64,000 nt of DNA. Source: Qipengyuania flava (GTDB lineage: Bacteria; Pseudomonadota; Alphaproteobacteria; Sphingomonadales; Sphingomonadaceae). The notes below the pieces were generated by a model. That model searched no databases. It was not told where the DNA came from and was given only the letters and a program-made list of their open reading frames with translations. The stretch's first letter is position 1. Every line of letters begins with the position of its first letter. Location: positions 186,001 to 250,000 of the forward strand of contig NZ_CP080410.1 in NCBI RefSeq assembly GCF_019448255.1, written 5' to 3'. Below are positions 35,928 to 44,798 of the stretch, piece by piece. Made by a program: the position numbers and the translations under genes.

Positions 35928-36539
35928 ATGGGCGTGCAGGAAAATATCGACCACCCGGCCGCAGAGCGCGCCAAGTTCCGCGAGATGAAAGAGGGCACGG
36001 CCGAAGACTGGGCCATCATCGGCGGCGAATACCGCGCCTTCGCCAAAGGCCTTGCCGACCGCGTGCTTGATCACCTCAAGCTCCTCGACGGCGATTTCGG
36101 CGGCTTCCCGGTCGACCGGCTCGAACACTCGCTGCAGACCGCCACCCGCGCGCACCGCGACGGGCGCGGCGAGCGCTATGTCGTGATGGCGCTGCTCCAC
36201 GATATCGGCGACACGCTTGGCAGCTACAACCATCCCGAAGTTGCCGCTTCGATCATCAAGCCCTTCGTGAGCGAGGAAGAGCACTGGATCTGCCAGAACC
36301 ACGGCGCCTTCCAGGGCTACTACTACTTCCATTTCCTCGGCATGGACCAGAACGCGCGCGACAAGTTCAAGGACCACCCGCATTACGAGGCCTGCCGCGA
36401 GTTCTGCGAGAAGTACGACCAGGCCGCCTTCGATCCGGATTATGAGAGCGAGCCGCTCGAGTTTTTCGAGCCGATGGTGCGCCGGGTGATGGAACGCCCG
36501 CTTGCCTCGGCTTACGCCAAGGCTCTCGAAGAGGAATAG
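35928..36539 (+). CDS. HD-domain protein, PhnZ-like subgroup
   Basis: A 203-residue HD protein. Candidate metal ligands are H67 (LEHSL), H91-D92 (LLHDIGD), H102 (SYNHPE), H125 (QNHGAF) and D164 (EKYDQ), the spacing of PhnZ-type mixed-valent diiron oxygenases more than classic phosphohydrolases. The distinctive FQGYYYFHFLG and LEFFEPMVRRV blocks recur in marine HD proteins of this subgroup. The substrate is unknown; no phosphonate genes lie nearby. GGGAGAG precedes the ATG. Confidence 0.85.
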   Translation: MGVQENIDHPAAERAKFREMKEGTAEDWAIIGGEYRAFAKGLADRVLDHLKLLDGDFGGFPVDRLEHSLQTATRAHRDGRGERYVVMALLHDIGDTLGSYNHPEVAASIIKPFVSEEEHWICQNHGAFQGYYYFHFLGMDQNARDKFKDHPHYEACREFCEKYDQAAFDPDYESEPLEFFEPMVRRVMERPLASAYAKALEEE

Positions 36540-36548
36540 GCGCGCAGC

Positions 36549-37235
36549 CTAGCCCGCGCTGTCGAGCGCCTCGGCGAGGCGCTCGGCCGGGACCATGCCT
36601 TCGATTGTTTCGTTGCCCGCCACCCAGCTGGGGGTGCCGGTGAACTGGAGCGTGCGGGCAAAGGCCATGTTCTTGGCCAGTTCGGCGGTTGCTTCATCCG
36701 AATTGGCGAAGGCCTCGGCGGCGGCCATGTCGAGCCCGGCGATCTCGGCGGCGCGCTGGATGCCTTCCTCGCTGGGCGAACCCTGCTCGAACATCGCGTG
36801 ATAGAAGGCCGCGTATTTGCCCTGCTGCGCCGCGGCGAGCGCCATGCGAGCGGCGGTCTCGCTGCCATCGAAAATCGGCCATTCGCGCACCACGACCTTG
36901 AGGTCGGGGTTGGCGGCGATCAGCGCGTCGACGGCGGGCACGGACTGGCGGCAGAAGGTGCAGCCATAGTCGGTGAACTTCACGAGGACGCTGGTGCCAT
37001 CCGGATTGCCCAGGACCGCACCGGGGAAGGCCTCGGCCACCTCATCCGAGATTTCCGCAAGGCGGCCCTCAGCTTCGCCGCGCTGATAGGCTTCGGCCAT
37101 TTCCGGCAGGATGTCGGGGTTCTCGACGAGATAGGCGCGCGTCTGGCTATGGCCGAGGCCCGATAGCGACCACAGGGCCGCGCCGCCAAAGCCGGCCACC
37201 AGCGCGATCAGCGCCGTGATGAGGTGGTTTTTCAT
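36549..37235 (-). CDS. DsbA-family thiol oxidoreductase
   Basis: A 228-residue periplasmic thioredoxin-fold protein with a signal or anchor at residues 6-25. The active site is C92-T-F-C95 and the cis-Pro loop is TGTPSW. An extra N-terminal helical region (LVENPDILPEMAEAY) matches the BdbD/DsbA-like branch common in this order. It is likely to form or shuffle disulfides. Downstream of the M48 protease gene. Confidence 0.9.
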   Translation of the reverse strand: MKNHLITALIALVAGFGGAALWSLSGLGHSQTRAYLVENPDILPEMAEAYQRGEAEGRLAEISDEVAEAFPGAVLGNPDGTSVLVKFTDYGCTFCRQSVPAVDALIAANPDLKVVVREWPIFDGSETAARMALAAAQQGKYAAFYHAMFEQGSPSEEGIQRAAEIAGLDMAAAEAFANSDEATAELAKNMAFARTLQFTGTPSWVAGNETIEGMVPAERLAEALDSAG

Positions 37236-37254
37236 GGAGTCCCTCTCGAATGCG

Positions 37255-38634
37255 TCAGCCCGGCGCGCAGTTGCGCTGGCGCTGCATTTCGCACTGCCGC
37301 TCGAGCAGCGCGCGCGCCTGCATGCCGATATCCTGCGCGCGAATCCAGTCCGGCGTGCCGTGTTCAAGGCCAGCCTCGGCCGCCCGGGCGCTGCGCAGCG
37401 CCAGCGGGTACTGGCCCGCCATCACTTGCTGCTCGGCCGTGGCAAGCCGCGCCCGCGCCGTATCGCCGCGCGCCGCGTAGACGACACCGAGCTGGTACCA
37501 GGCGAAGGGGTTGAGCCGGTCCCGACCGACAGCGGCGCGCAGGACACGCTCGGCCTCGGCGAAATTGGCATCGTCCTCGGTCGCGATCAGCGCGTGCCCG
37601 AACATGCTGGCAATCAGCGGTTCGGAATTGGTCAACGCGGTCGCACGGCGCAGCGGATCGAGCGATTCTTCCGGCCGGCCCGATTCGAGCAGGACCTGGC
37701 CCTTCAGTTCGAGGAAATATGGGTCGTCCGGATTGGTCGCGAGCAGCTTGTCGGCGGTTTCCAGCGCCAGGTCGACGCGGGCGCTCTGGTGGTAGGCGTA
37801 GGCCCTTGCGTAGAGGCCGGGGACCGTCTGGTCGGTCTCGGGATAGTCGCGCAGGGTCGCCTGCGGCTTGCCGATGTAGCCGACCAGCTTGGCCTTCACC
37901 CGCTCGAAATTTGCCTGGTTGCGTGCGTTGGCAGGGGCATCCCACGCCGGGTCTTGCTCGTAGACTTCGCGCAGGGCCGCGATGCGGTCGCCGGACAGCG
38001 GGTGGGTGCGGTAGAAGCCCGCCTCGTCGCTCTGGCTGTAGGCGTAGCGGTATTCCATGTTGAGCAGCTTGCCGAAAAAGGCGAGCGAGCCGCGCCCCGA
38101 GATCCCGGCTTCGGAAAGGTACTGCGCGCCGGCGAAATCGGCCGAGGATTCCTGCGCGCGGCTGAAGGAGAGAAACTGTCCGAGAGCAGCCTGCTGGCCG
38201 AGCGCGAGGATGCCCATTGCCGCTTCGCCCGCACCGGCCAACGCGGCGCCGATCCCGGCAATCATCGACAGCAGCGAGACCCGGCTCGCCGAGGCCATCC
38301 CGTCGCTGTATCGCAGAATATGGCCGCCGGTGATGTGGCCCAGTTCGTGCGCGATAACGCCCTGCACTTCCTCGGCCGTGTCGGCGGCCTCGATAAGGCC
38401 CGCGTGGATATAGACCGCCTGGCCGCCCGCGACGAAGGCGTTGATGGAGCGGTCGCCGACCAGGATCATGTCGACGTTTTCCGGCTCCAGCCCGGCGGCC
38501 TCGATCAGCGGGGCGGCAATTTCGTCGAGGAAGGCCTCGGTTTCCGCATCGCGCAGGATGCTCTGCGCGGCGACCGGTTGGGCGGCGAGAGTGGCCGCGG
38601 CAAGAATGGCGAGCAGGCGGGCGAGGAAACGCAT
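37255..38634 (-). CDS. M48 metalloprotease with TPR-like repeats (BepA type)
   Basis: A 459-residue exported protein: signal peptide to about residue 24 (AAQS), M48 catalytic domain with HELGH (96-100), the third ligand around residue 165 (SADFAGAQYL), and C-terminal TPR-like helices. BepA/YfgC proteins assist or degrade outer-membrane protein assembly intermediates. A role in OMP quality control is inferred. The DsbA-like gene follows 19 bp downstream, which fits envelope folding. Confidence 0.92.
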   Translation of the reverse strand: MRFLARLLAILAAATLAAQPVAAQSILRDAETEAFLDEIAAPLIEAAGLEPENVDMILVGDRSINAFVAGGQAVYIHAGLIEAADTAEEVQGVIAHELGHITGGHILRYSDGMASASRVSLLSMIAGIGAALAGAGEAAMGILALGQQAALGQFLSFSRAQESSADFAGAQYLSEAGISGRGSLAFFGKLLNMEYRYAYSQSDEAGFYRTHPLSGDRIAALREVYEQDPAWDAPANARNQANFERVKAKLVGYIGKPQATLRDYPETDQTVPGLYARAYAYHQSARVDLALETADKLLATNPDDPYFLELKGQVLLESGRPEESLDPLRRATALTNSEPLIASMFGHALIATEDDANFAEAERVLRAAVGRDRLNPFAWYQLGVVYAARGDTARARLATAEQQVMAGQYPLALRSARAAEAGLEHGTPDWIRAQDIGMQARALLERQCEMQRQRNCAPG

Positions 38635-38645
38635 CGCCGCAAGCT

Positions 38646-39560
38646 TTAGGGTATTCGCGCCTGAACCGGAACTGAAACCTCGGTGACCCGGTGCGCAAAC
38701 TCGACAAGCGCGGTGTCGACATCGCGCGAATTGCGCCAGGGGCTCGCCAGCGAGATCAGCGGGGCGTTGTGGTCGAAGCCGTCGTAGAATCGCGTCTCGA
38801 CCGGGGCACCTACGCCTTCGAGCGCCGCAGCCAGCGCGCGGCTGTTGCGCGGCTTCACCAGCGTGTCCTCTTCGCCGTGGATCAGCAGGATGGGCGGTGC
38901 GTCCGCCCGGACGTGGTTGACTGGCTGGCTTTCCGCGCCCGTGCCCACCTCGCCAAAGCTCGCGATCGTGGATTCGCTGTCGAAAGGAAAGAAGTCATAG
39001 GGGCCGGCAAGGCCGACCACGCCGCGCACCGAGGCGCCGGTTCCTTCGAGCCAGCGTTCTTCCAGCGCGACCTGCACGACGTTGTAGGCCCCGGCCGAAT
39101 GGCCCGAGACGACGATACGGTCCGGGTCGCCGCCAAATTGCGGCGCGAGGCGCGCGGTTTCTGCGATGGCGGCGGCGGTGTCCTCCAGCATGGCGGGATA
39201 GCGACCGCTTTTCCCGAGCCGGTATCCGGCAAGGACGACAAGGAAGCCCTCCGGCGCGAGCGAGCGGGCAACGAAATTGTAGTCGTCCGGATCACCCCAA
39301 CGCCAGCTGCCGCCGTGGACGAACAGCAGGACAGGCAGCGGCTGGGAGGCATCTTCCGGCGCGTAGATGCGCAGCTTCTGGGCCGGGTGGTCGCCGTATT
39401 GCGTCTTCGACACCAGCGTTACCCCGCGCGTCCCGCCGGTAAGCCGGTCGACCGCATCGAGCACGGCGGGACCGTTGTTGCGGATCGCCATGAGCAGGGC
39501 GCCGCCTGCAAGAAGGAGGATAGCGACAAGGCCAAGGAGGATTTTCACGCTGCGCCTCAT
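38646..39560 (-). CDS. Alpha/beta hydrolase (carboxylesterase-like)
   Basis: A 304-residue enzyme with an N-terminal membrane anchor (residues 7-25). The oxyanion block HGGSW is near residue 82, the nucleophile Ser is in GHSAGA near residue 156, the Asp lies in HGEEDT, and His in DGFDHNAP. It belongs to the BD-FAE/esterase-lipase type. It overlaps the App1-type phosphatase gene by four bases (ATGA). Confidence 0.88.
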   Translation of the reverse strand: MRRSVKILLGLVAILLLAGGALLMAIRNNGPAVLDAVDRLTGGTRGVTLVSKTQYGDHPAQKLRIYAPEDASQPLPVLLFVHGGSWRWGDPDDYNFVARSLAPEGFLVVLAGYRLGKSGRYPAMLEDTAAAIAETARLAPQFGGDPDRIVVSGHSAGAYNVVQVALEERWLEGTGASVRGVVGLAGPYDFFPFDSESTIASFGEVGTGAESQPVNHVRADAPPILLIHGEEDTLVKPRNSRALAAALEGVGAPVETRFYDGFDHNAPLISLASPWRNSRDVDTALVEFAHRVTEVSVPVQARIP

Positions 39561-40663
39561 GGTTTTACGCCCGGCTCGGTCCCTTCGACGGTTTCGACGA
39601 GCGCCTTGGCTTCGTCATCACCGAGAAGTCCGACCGAAGCGAGGAAATTGCGGCCCGCAGCGTAATCGGTTCCGAGCCATAATGGCACATTCGCCGCCTC
39701 TAGATTGGCCTTTGCGGTTAGTTCGTCTGGACTCATGGCCTCACCGACCTTTCGGATAAAGACCGCGCGGACCCGGCCGGGGTTGGCCAGCGCCACATCG
39801 GCAAAGGCGGTCAGGTCTCCCTGGCTGTCATCGCCCACCAGCGCGAACCTGAGCTCGGGGTAGGCGCCGAGGATCCCGTCGATCGCGGCGCGCTTGTGCG
39901 CTCCGTGGCTGGAGGAGCCGAAGGTTGCGCGGTTGAGACCCCAGTCGCGCAGGAAGATCGGCCCCAGCGGCAGGCCGCGCCCGCGAATATAGGTGACGAG
40001 GTAGCTGAACAGGTTCCACGGGCTCGACGAGACATAGAAGAAGGGGCGGTGCGTTGCCGGTACGCGTTCGCCCGCGTGGCCTTCCCCCTCGGCCAGCACT
40101 TCGCCGCCGCCCAGCGCGTTGTAGAAGACGTCGGCGCCCGGAACGATGATCCGTTCTTCCGGCATCTCCATCAGCACCCGGCGCCAGTTGCGCAAAACCT
40201 TGCGGAAATCGCCCGTAATCCCGGTTTCGATGATGGTGTCGTCGATATCGGAGATCACTGCGAGGCCGGTATCGGTCCCCGGCACCAGCACATGCGCATC
40301 GAGGCAATGGTCGCCGGTTCCGTTGGTCCAGTGGAGGACGGCGGTTTCCCAGGCCGCGTGTTCGCCGTAATCCCAGGCCGGATCGAGCCGGATATCGAAA
40401 TGGACGAAGCCTTCCTTGTCGGTCAGGCCCTGGTGGAGTTCGCTCGTGCCGCCGGGCCGTGCAATCTCCAGCTGGACGGGAAATTCGGCGACCTCGTGGC
40501 TGGCGAACTGGCCGAGCATGGTCTTGACCGCGCGCCACTTGCCCCGCTTCTCGAAGCTCCCAACCCGCGAGCGCAGCGCACGCGCCGTAAGCCGCAGCCG
40601 CTCGCGGTTCCGATAGCCGAAATAGGGCTGGATACGGACGTGTTCGGTGGGCAGGAACGGCAT
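39557..40663 (-). CDS. App1-type phosphatidate phosphatase domain protein
   Basis: A 368-residue DUF2183 protein. The HAD-like catalytic motif D-x-D-D-T is D139-I-D141-D142-T, followed by SSSPWNLFSYL (motif II) and LVGDDSQGD (motif III/IV). The yeast App1 acts on phosphatidate at actin patches; bacterial relatives are uncharacterised. No signal peptide. Coupled to the esterase gene. Confidence 0.88.
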   Translation of the reverse strand: MPFLPTEHVRIQPYFGYRNRERLRLTARALRSRVGSFEKRGKWRAVKTMLGQFASHEVAEFPVQLEIARPGGTSELHQGLTDKEGFVHFDIRLDPAWDYGEHAAWETAVLHWTNGTGDHCLDAHVLVPGTDTGLAVISDIDDTIIETGITGDFRKVLRNWRRVLMEMPEERIIVPGADVFYNALGGGEVLAEGEGHAGERVPATHRPFFYVSSSPWNLFSYLVTYIRGRGLPLGPIFLRDWGLNRATFGSSSHGAHKRAAIDGILGAYPELRFALVGDDSQGDLTAFADVALANPGRVRAVFIRKVGEAMSPDELTAKANLEAANVPLWLGTDYAAGRNFLASVGLLGDDEAKALVETVEGTEPGVKP

Positions 40664-40722
40664 CGCCCCCGCGCTAGCCGGAGCAGCGCGGGGGCGACAA
40701 GCGTTTTATCCAGCTTGTTGTT

Positions 40723-42798
40723 TTAGCCGAGCAGCTTGCGCGCGGCGCGTTCCACCAGCGGCACGTCTTCCGGCACTTCGCCGATGACTTCGAGCTGGCC
40801 GTCTGCCGTGCGGCGGACCATCACCAGGGCGAATTCGGCGCCGTCCTCGTCGAGATCGGCGAGCGAGAGGGTTTCCAGCGCGCGCAGCTTCTTGGCGAGA
40901 TTGGGACGAACGGCCTTCTTGTCGTCGACCGGCTTGCCCTGCTCTTCCTTGCGCGCGCGGCGTTCGGCGTTGACCACGCCCTTGAGGCCGCCTTCGGCCT
41001 CACGGAGGAAGGTGGCGAGCTTGCCGCGCTCCACGCCCACGCGGTGCGCATGCATCAGGACGGCAGCGTATTCGGTAAGGCGCGTCTTGTCGTAATCGGC
41101 GCCGAAAACCAGCTTCACGACCGGCGTCATGGGCGCGCGGTCCTGGAAGGTCAGGCCGTTGTCGACCAGCAGTTCGTCGAAGTCTTCCGGTGCGTTTTCG
41201 GCTTCGAGGCTGAAGTCGTAGGCGCGGCCCACGGCGGCATAGAGCGCCTTGCGGCTGCGGTCTTCCGTATTCTGCGCGGTCTGCGCCATTTCGCGCGCCG
41301 CGGCGAGGCAGTCGTAGAGACCCTCGGGCGATTCTTCGTCGACCACGGGCTCAGCCTCTTCCTCGAAGATCTCTGCCACGGGTTCTTCCACCGGCGCGGG
41401 CGCGGCTGCTTCCTCGGCTTCGCTCTCGACCGGTTCGTCAGCCGGAGCCCCAACCGGCTCATCGGCGACGTTCTGTGCGGCCACTTCGACGACCGGTTCC
41501 TCGATCGCTTCGGGCGCTTCGGCCTCTTCTTCCGCAACAATGGCGAATTCGGTCGCCTCGTCTTCGTAGGCGGCCGGTTCGGAGGCGCCTTCGAGCGGCG
41601 CTTCAGGCTCAGCCTCATAGGCCACGGGTACGCGCGGCGGCAGCGCAACGTCTTCGCCTTCATAGGCCTGCGGAATCGCCGGGGCCGGCTCGTTGCGCGA
41701 CAGGTCGACGCTCTTCTTGTTGCGACCTCCGCGGCTTACCAGCGAGACGAGGCTGCTGGAGCCCTCGTCGCCGTCGCCTGCGAGCGGATCGACGAGATCG
41801 TCGACGTCGTCTTCGCCTTCGTCCTCATCGTCCCATTCGGGAAGGCCATAGTCAGCGGCGGTCTTGATGCCGCTGTCGAAGCTGTCGTCGCTTTCCTCGC
41901 CGTAGCCGGTCTCGTCATCGCTGGCAGCAAAGCCGCCGAGCGGATTGCCGAGCGCGTCGACACGCGGGCCGGCCGGAGCCTCGCTCACAGTGTCTTCGGC
42001 CGAAACGGCCTCGATGGCTTCGTCCTCGTCGTCCTCGACCGCACCGAAGGCCGGTTGCGGAAGGGCGCCATGTGCGTGGCTGTCCATCATGTCGTTGTTC
42101 CCGAGTTCGAGCACGTCTTCGCCATAGGCGTCGGGCGCTGGCTTGGTAAGCGATTCCGCGGTTTCGACCGTGTCCTCGTAGGCTGCATCGTCCTCGTCAT
42201 CACCCAGGGCCTGGTCGATGGCGAGCAGCAGCTCGTCGGCGGTCTGCTGGTCGGCCATTTCCTTCCAGTTGATCACGCCATAGATGAAATCGATGGTCTC
42301 GTTGTCGCTCGAATAGGGCAGCAGGATGCCACGGTAGAGCACCGTTGCGCCGCGTTCGTTGGTGAATTCCGCCTCGAAGCCGATCGGCGCCTGGTTGGCG
42401 ATGATCTGCATGTAATGGTCGGTGATGCGGCTTAGGACCGAGCGGCTCGGCACATTCGACAGCAGCGCAAGGTCGCCGTCATGGCCGGCTTCCTCGGCCA
42501 GCTCCGAGCCCACGAAGCCGACCTTGGGGTCCTCGATGTCGTCGGACAGGTCCAGCAGCACCGAATAAGGGCCGAAGTCGTCGAGCGATTCGGGTTCGAG
42601 GTCGGAAATATGCGGGAAGGCGAGGTCGCCGAGCAGGCTGGCCCAGTGGTTGTAGGCACGCACCTGCATGCGGCGCTCGTCCTGGCCGACGGGCGACGGC
42701 GGCGGTTCGAGATCGGCGTCGGCCTCATCGACGATATCCTCGTCGATGTCCTCCGCCGTATCACGCGAGCCGAAAAAGCCGCCGAACCTGTCCATCAC
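40723..42798 (-). CDS. Large acidic PAS-domain protein
   Basis: A 691-residue protein. Residues about 40-190 resemble a PAS-like sensor domain (VRAYNHWASLLGDLAFPHI, then SRITDHYMQIIANQAPIGFEAEF and IDFIYGVINWKEM). Residues 190-500 are a long, highly acidic low-complexity linker rich in Glu, Asp, Ala and Pro, and the C-terminal 190 residues form a helical domain. Function is unknown; a chromosomal or signalling role is possible. A TTAACCAT CtrA half-site lies at 42874-42881. Confidence 0.8.
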   Translation of the reverse strand: MMDRFGGFFGSRDTAEDIDEDIVDEADADLEPPPSPVGQDERRMQVRAYNHWASLLGDLAFPHISDLEPESLDDFGPYSVLLDLSDDIEDPKVGFVGSELAEEAGHDGDLALLSNVPSRSVLSRITDHYMQIIANQAPIGFEAEFTNERGATVLYRGILLPYSSDNETIDFIYGVINWKEMADQQTADELLLAIDQALGDDEDDAAYEDTVETAESLTKPAPDAYGEDVLELGNNDMMDSHAHGALPQPAFGAVEDDEDEAIEAVSAEDTVSEAPAGPRVDALGNPLGGFAASDDETGYGEESDDSFDSGIKTAADYGLPEWDDEDEGEDDVDDLVDPLAGDGDEGSSSLVSLVSRGGRNKKSVDLSRNEPAPAIPQAYEGEDVALPPRVPVAYEAEPEAPLEGASEPAAYEDEATEFAIVAEEEAEAPEAIEEPVVEVAAQNVADEPVGAPADEPVESEAEEAAAPAPVEEPVAEIFEEEAEPVVDEESPEGLYDCLAAAREMAQTAQNTEDRSRKALYAAVGRAYDFSLEAENAPEDFDELLVDNGLTFQDRAPMTPVVKLVFGADYDKTRLTEYAAVLMHAHRVGVERGKLATFLREAEGGLKGVVNAERRARKEEQGKPVDDKKAVRPNLAKKLRALETLSLADLDEDGAEFALVMVRRTADGQLEVIGEVPEDVPLVERAARKLLG

Positions 42799-42881
42799 TG
42801 CTAAAGCCCCCGAAGAGTTTTGCTCATTCGAAAGCGGTATGCGGCCACCGTGGTAAACATATAGTTAAAGAAATTAACCAT

Positions 42882-42908
42882 GACTGCGGCGCATTGGCGG
42901 CCGCAGTC
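42882..42908 (-). terminator. Hairpin at the end of the DUF2141 gene
   Basis: A perfect 9-bp inverted repeat (42882-42890 with 42900-42908) with a 9-base loop overlaps the DUF2141 stop codon and is followed, on the minus strand, by a T-rich stretch (TTAATTTCTTT). It likely ends the 44090-42907 operon. Confidence 0.5.
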
Positions 42909-43377
42909 AGAGCATGTAGCGCATCCGGATGGTGAGGGTGCGGTCGTCCTGGCCGACATCGAAGGCGGCCTCGGAGAATTTCGGCGGTCCCATGCGGACC
43001 TTGGCATCGCGCGAGAAGCCGAAGCCCTCCTTGGGCATCATGCCAAGCGCGCGGTCGGCCTTGCCGTTGCCGTTCTCGTCATGGAGCAAGGCGATGGCGT
43101 AACGCCCGGGCTTCACTCCGGTGAAGGTAAAGGCGATCGAGCCTTCCTGCGCATCGGCGGTTGCTCCGTGCGCTCCGGCGACGCCGCGGCAGCGGGGAAA
43201 CTTGTCCTCATCGGTGGTCATGCAGGCGCGCACGATGCCCTTGGCGTTGCGCAGGTTGGTGACCGTGACCGAGATGGTCGCACCCTTCGACGCGGCAGGC
43301 GCGGCCGAGCCGGCCGGAGCGTTCGCGCCGAGCGCAGCGGCCAGCGGCAGCATAGCGAGGGCAGCAGTGCGTTTCAT
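42907..43377 (-). CDS. DUF2141 protein, exported
   Basis: A 156-residue secreted protein: signal peptide to about residue 25, then the DUF2141 beta-sandwich with VTVTNLRNAKGIVRACMT, the Ca-like HDENGNGKADRALGMMPKEGFGFS block, and ending LTIRMRYML. A second copy is at 47980. Family function is unknown. It overlaps the sterol-desaturase-type gene by four bases. Confidence 0.88.
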   Translation of the reverse strand: MKRTAALAMLPLAAALGANAPAGSAAPAASKGATISVTVTNLRNAKGIVRACMTTDEDKFPRCRGVAGAHGATADAQEGSIAFTFTGVKPGRYAIALLHDENGNGKADRALGMMPKEGFGFSRDAKVRMGPPKFSEAAFDVGQDDRTLTIRMRYML

Positions 43378-44090
43378 GCGTTGGGGCTCAGCCCGCGATC
43401 CGTGCCGCAGAGGCGATCCCAGACGCGAAAATACAGTCCGTAGTTGCATCGATACTCTTCATGATGACGCTGGTGGTGGCTGGCGGTTATCAGCCAGCCT
43501 CCTAACCGCGAATGAACTAGGCGGCGGGGAAACATTTCCCAGCCCATGTGATTGGTCACGCCCATTACCGTCATGATCAGGAGGACGAGCCCGAGCATGG
43601 CGACATGGATGGGGATGAGAAAGACGAGCGCCGGGATCACCACCGCGCCGGTGATCGCCTCCCAAGGGTGGAAACTCATCGCCGCCCAGGCGGTCGGCGG
43701 CCGGCTGGCGTGGTGGACGGCGTGCATGGTGCGAAACAGGCTGGGCCGGTGCATCAGCCGGTGGGTCCAGTAGAACCAGGTGTCGTGCGCGAAGAGGTAG
43801 AGCAGCGGCGCCAGCGGCAGGTACCATAGGGGGTAGGCGTTCCAATCGGTGTAGATCTGGGTCCACCCGCGCTCCTGCCAGCCCCAGGCAACGATCCCGG
43901 CCGGCACACCGTAGATCGCGGCCGAGGCCAGCGACCAGCCGATCTCGCGGCGGATCTGCGGGCCGAGCCTGTCGTGGTATCCGGGGCGCACCCGGTTGGT
44001 GATCGCCGCGAACACCCCGCTGGTCGCCAGGTACCGCAGCGCGACGATCGCGGTCATGGCGGCGGCAGACAGGAGGATGGCGTTCCACAT
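43374..44090 (-). CDS. Fatty acid hydroxylase / sterol desaturase family protein
   Basis: A 238-residue integral membrane diiron enzyme with about five hydrophobic segments. The histidine boxes are HDTWFYWTHRLMH, HAVHH and HHQRHHEEY, all intact. Close functional types include carotenoid ketolase/hydroxylase-related and fatty acid 2-hydroxylases; the product cannot be fixed. It shares an operon with the DUF2141 gene. Confidence 0.9.
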   Translation of the reverse strand: MWNAILLSAAAMTAIVALRYLATSGVFAAITNRVRPGYHDRLGPQIRREIGWSLASAAIYGVPAGIVAWGWQERGWTQIYTDWNAYPLWYLPLAPLLYLFAHDTWFYWTHRLMHRPSLFRTMHAVHHASRPPTAWAAMSFHPWEAITGAVVIPALVFLIPIHVAMLGLVLLIMTVMGVTNHMGWEMFPRRLVHSRLGGWLITASHHQRHHEEYRCNYGLYFRVWDRLCGTDRGLSPNA

Positions 44091-44138
44091 GGTCCTGGCG
44101 ACCCTAGTGGCGCGGCTGGGGCGCGCAAGCCGCCTTGG

Positions 44139-44618
44139 CTATTCGGGCGTACCCCAGGGCGCGCAGTGTGGGTCGAGCGCAACGGTCGCGCGGCGCAGCG
44201 CCGTGCGCGCGAGGCGTTCGACCTCGACCTTGCGGCGCGCGGCAGCAAGCGGGCGCAGCGGCGCGGGCCGTACGATTTCGCCGTCATAGCCGTCGGCCAC
44301 GATGACCCCGCAGCAGTCGGGCCGGTACCCGTCGCCTTCGAGGGGGCTGCGGTCGAGCCCGGGAGGCAGGCCCCAATAGAACCGGTCGCAATAGTCGAGG
44401 TAGTCGGGCCATTTGCCATCGCCGAGCAGGTCGCCGCGCTGGACCTTGATTTCGACCAGGATGATGCGGCCTTTAGGGTCGACCCCCATGAGGTCCGCCC
44501 GCCGCCCGTTGCGCAGCGGCATTTCCGCCAGGCACCAGATGTCGTTGCGGGCAAACAGCCGCGCGATGCCGCGCGCCACATGCGCTGCCGTGAGGGTCTC
44601 GATTGCCGAATCTGCCAT
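44139..44618 (-). CDS. mmcB: MmcB-like DNA repair protein (DUF1052)
   Basis: A 159-residue protein with the MmcB/DUF1052 pattern: RLFARNDIWCLAEMPLRNGRRADLMGVDPKGRIILVEIKVQRGD, a PD-(D/E)xK-like nuclease core with ADL, EIK motifs, then WPDYLDYCDRFYWGLPPG. In Caulobacter it works in error-prone SOS translesion repair with ImuABC/DnaE2, none of which is here. Start at 44618, where GAGGGC precedes; an upstream ATG has no site. Confidence 0.88.
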   Translation of the reverse strand: MADSAIETLTAAHVARGIARLFARNDIWCLAEMPLRNGRRADLMGVDPKGRIILVEIKVQRGDLLGDGKWPDYLDYCDRFYWGLPPGLDRSPLEGDGYRPDCCGVIVADGYDGEIVRPAPLRPLAAARRKVEVERLARTALRRATVALDPHCAPWGTPE

Positions 44619-44719
44619 GCCCTCGAACTGGAACATAAAGAGAACCCGGTCAAGCGCTAAGACCCGCCGGCCGCGAGTCCCGATCCGGGACGCATGCCCG
44701 AAGCGCAGGCAAAACATGG

Positions 44720-44734
44720 TTAACCGACTGTTAA
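44720..44734 (+). promoter_or_regulatory. CtrA-type box TTAA-N7-TTAA
   Basis: TTAA (44720-44723), seven bases, then TTAA (44731-44734) exactly fits the CtrA consensus known from Caulobacter. It lies 64 bp before the ATG of the spore-coat-U gene and about 100 bp from mmcB. CtrA is expected in this order; binding is inferred. Confidence 0.6.
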
Positions 44735-44798
44735 ACATGAGCCTGGGGGCGTAGCGGATTGTCCAGACGCCAAGCCCGAACGATGTGGAGATTGCCAC

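Noticed and set aside
42865..42878. TTAA-AGAAA-TTAAC as a full CtrA box
   Set aside because: The spacer is five bases instead of seven; only the TTAACCAT half-site is kept as a weak observation.
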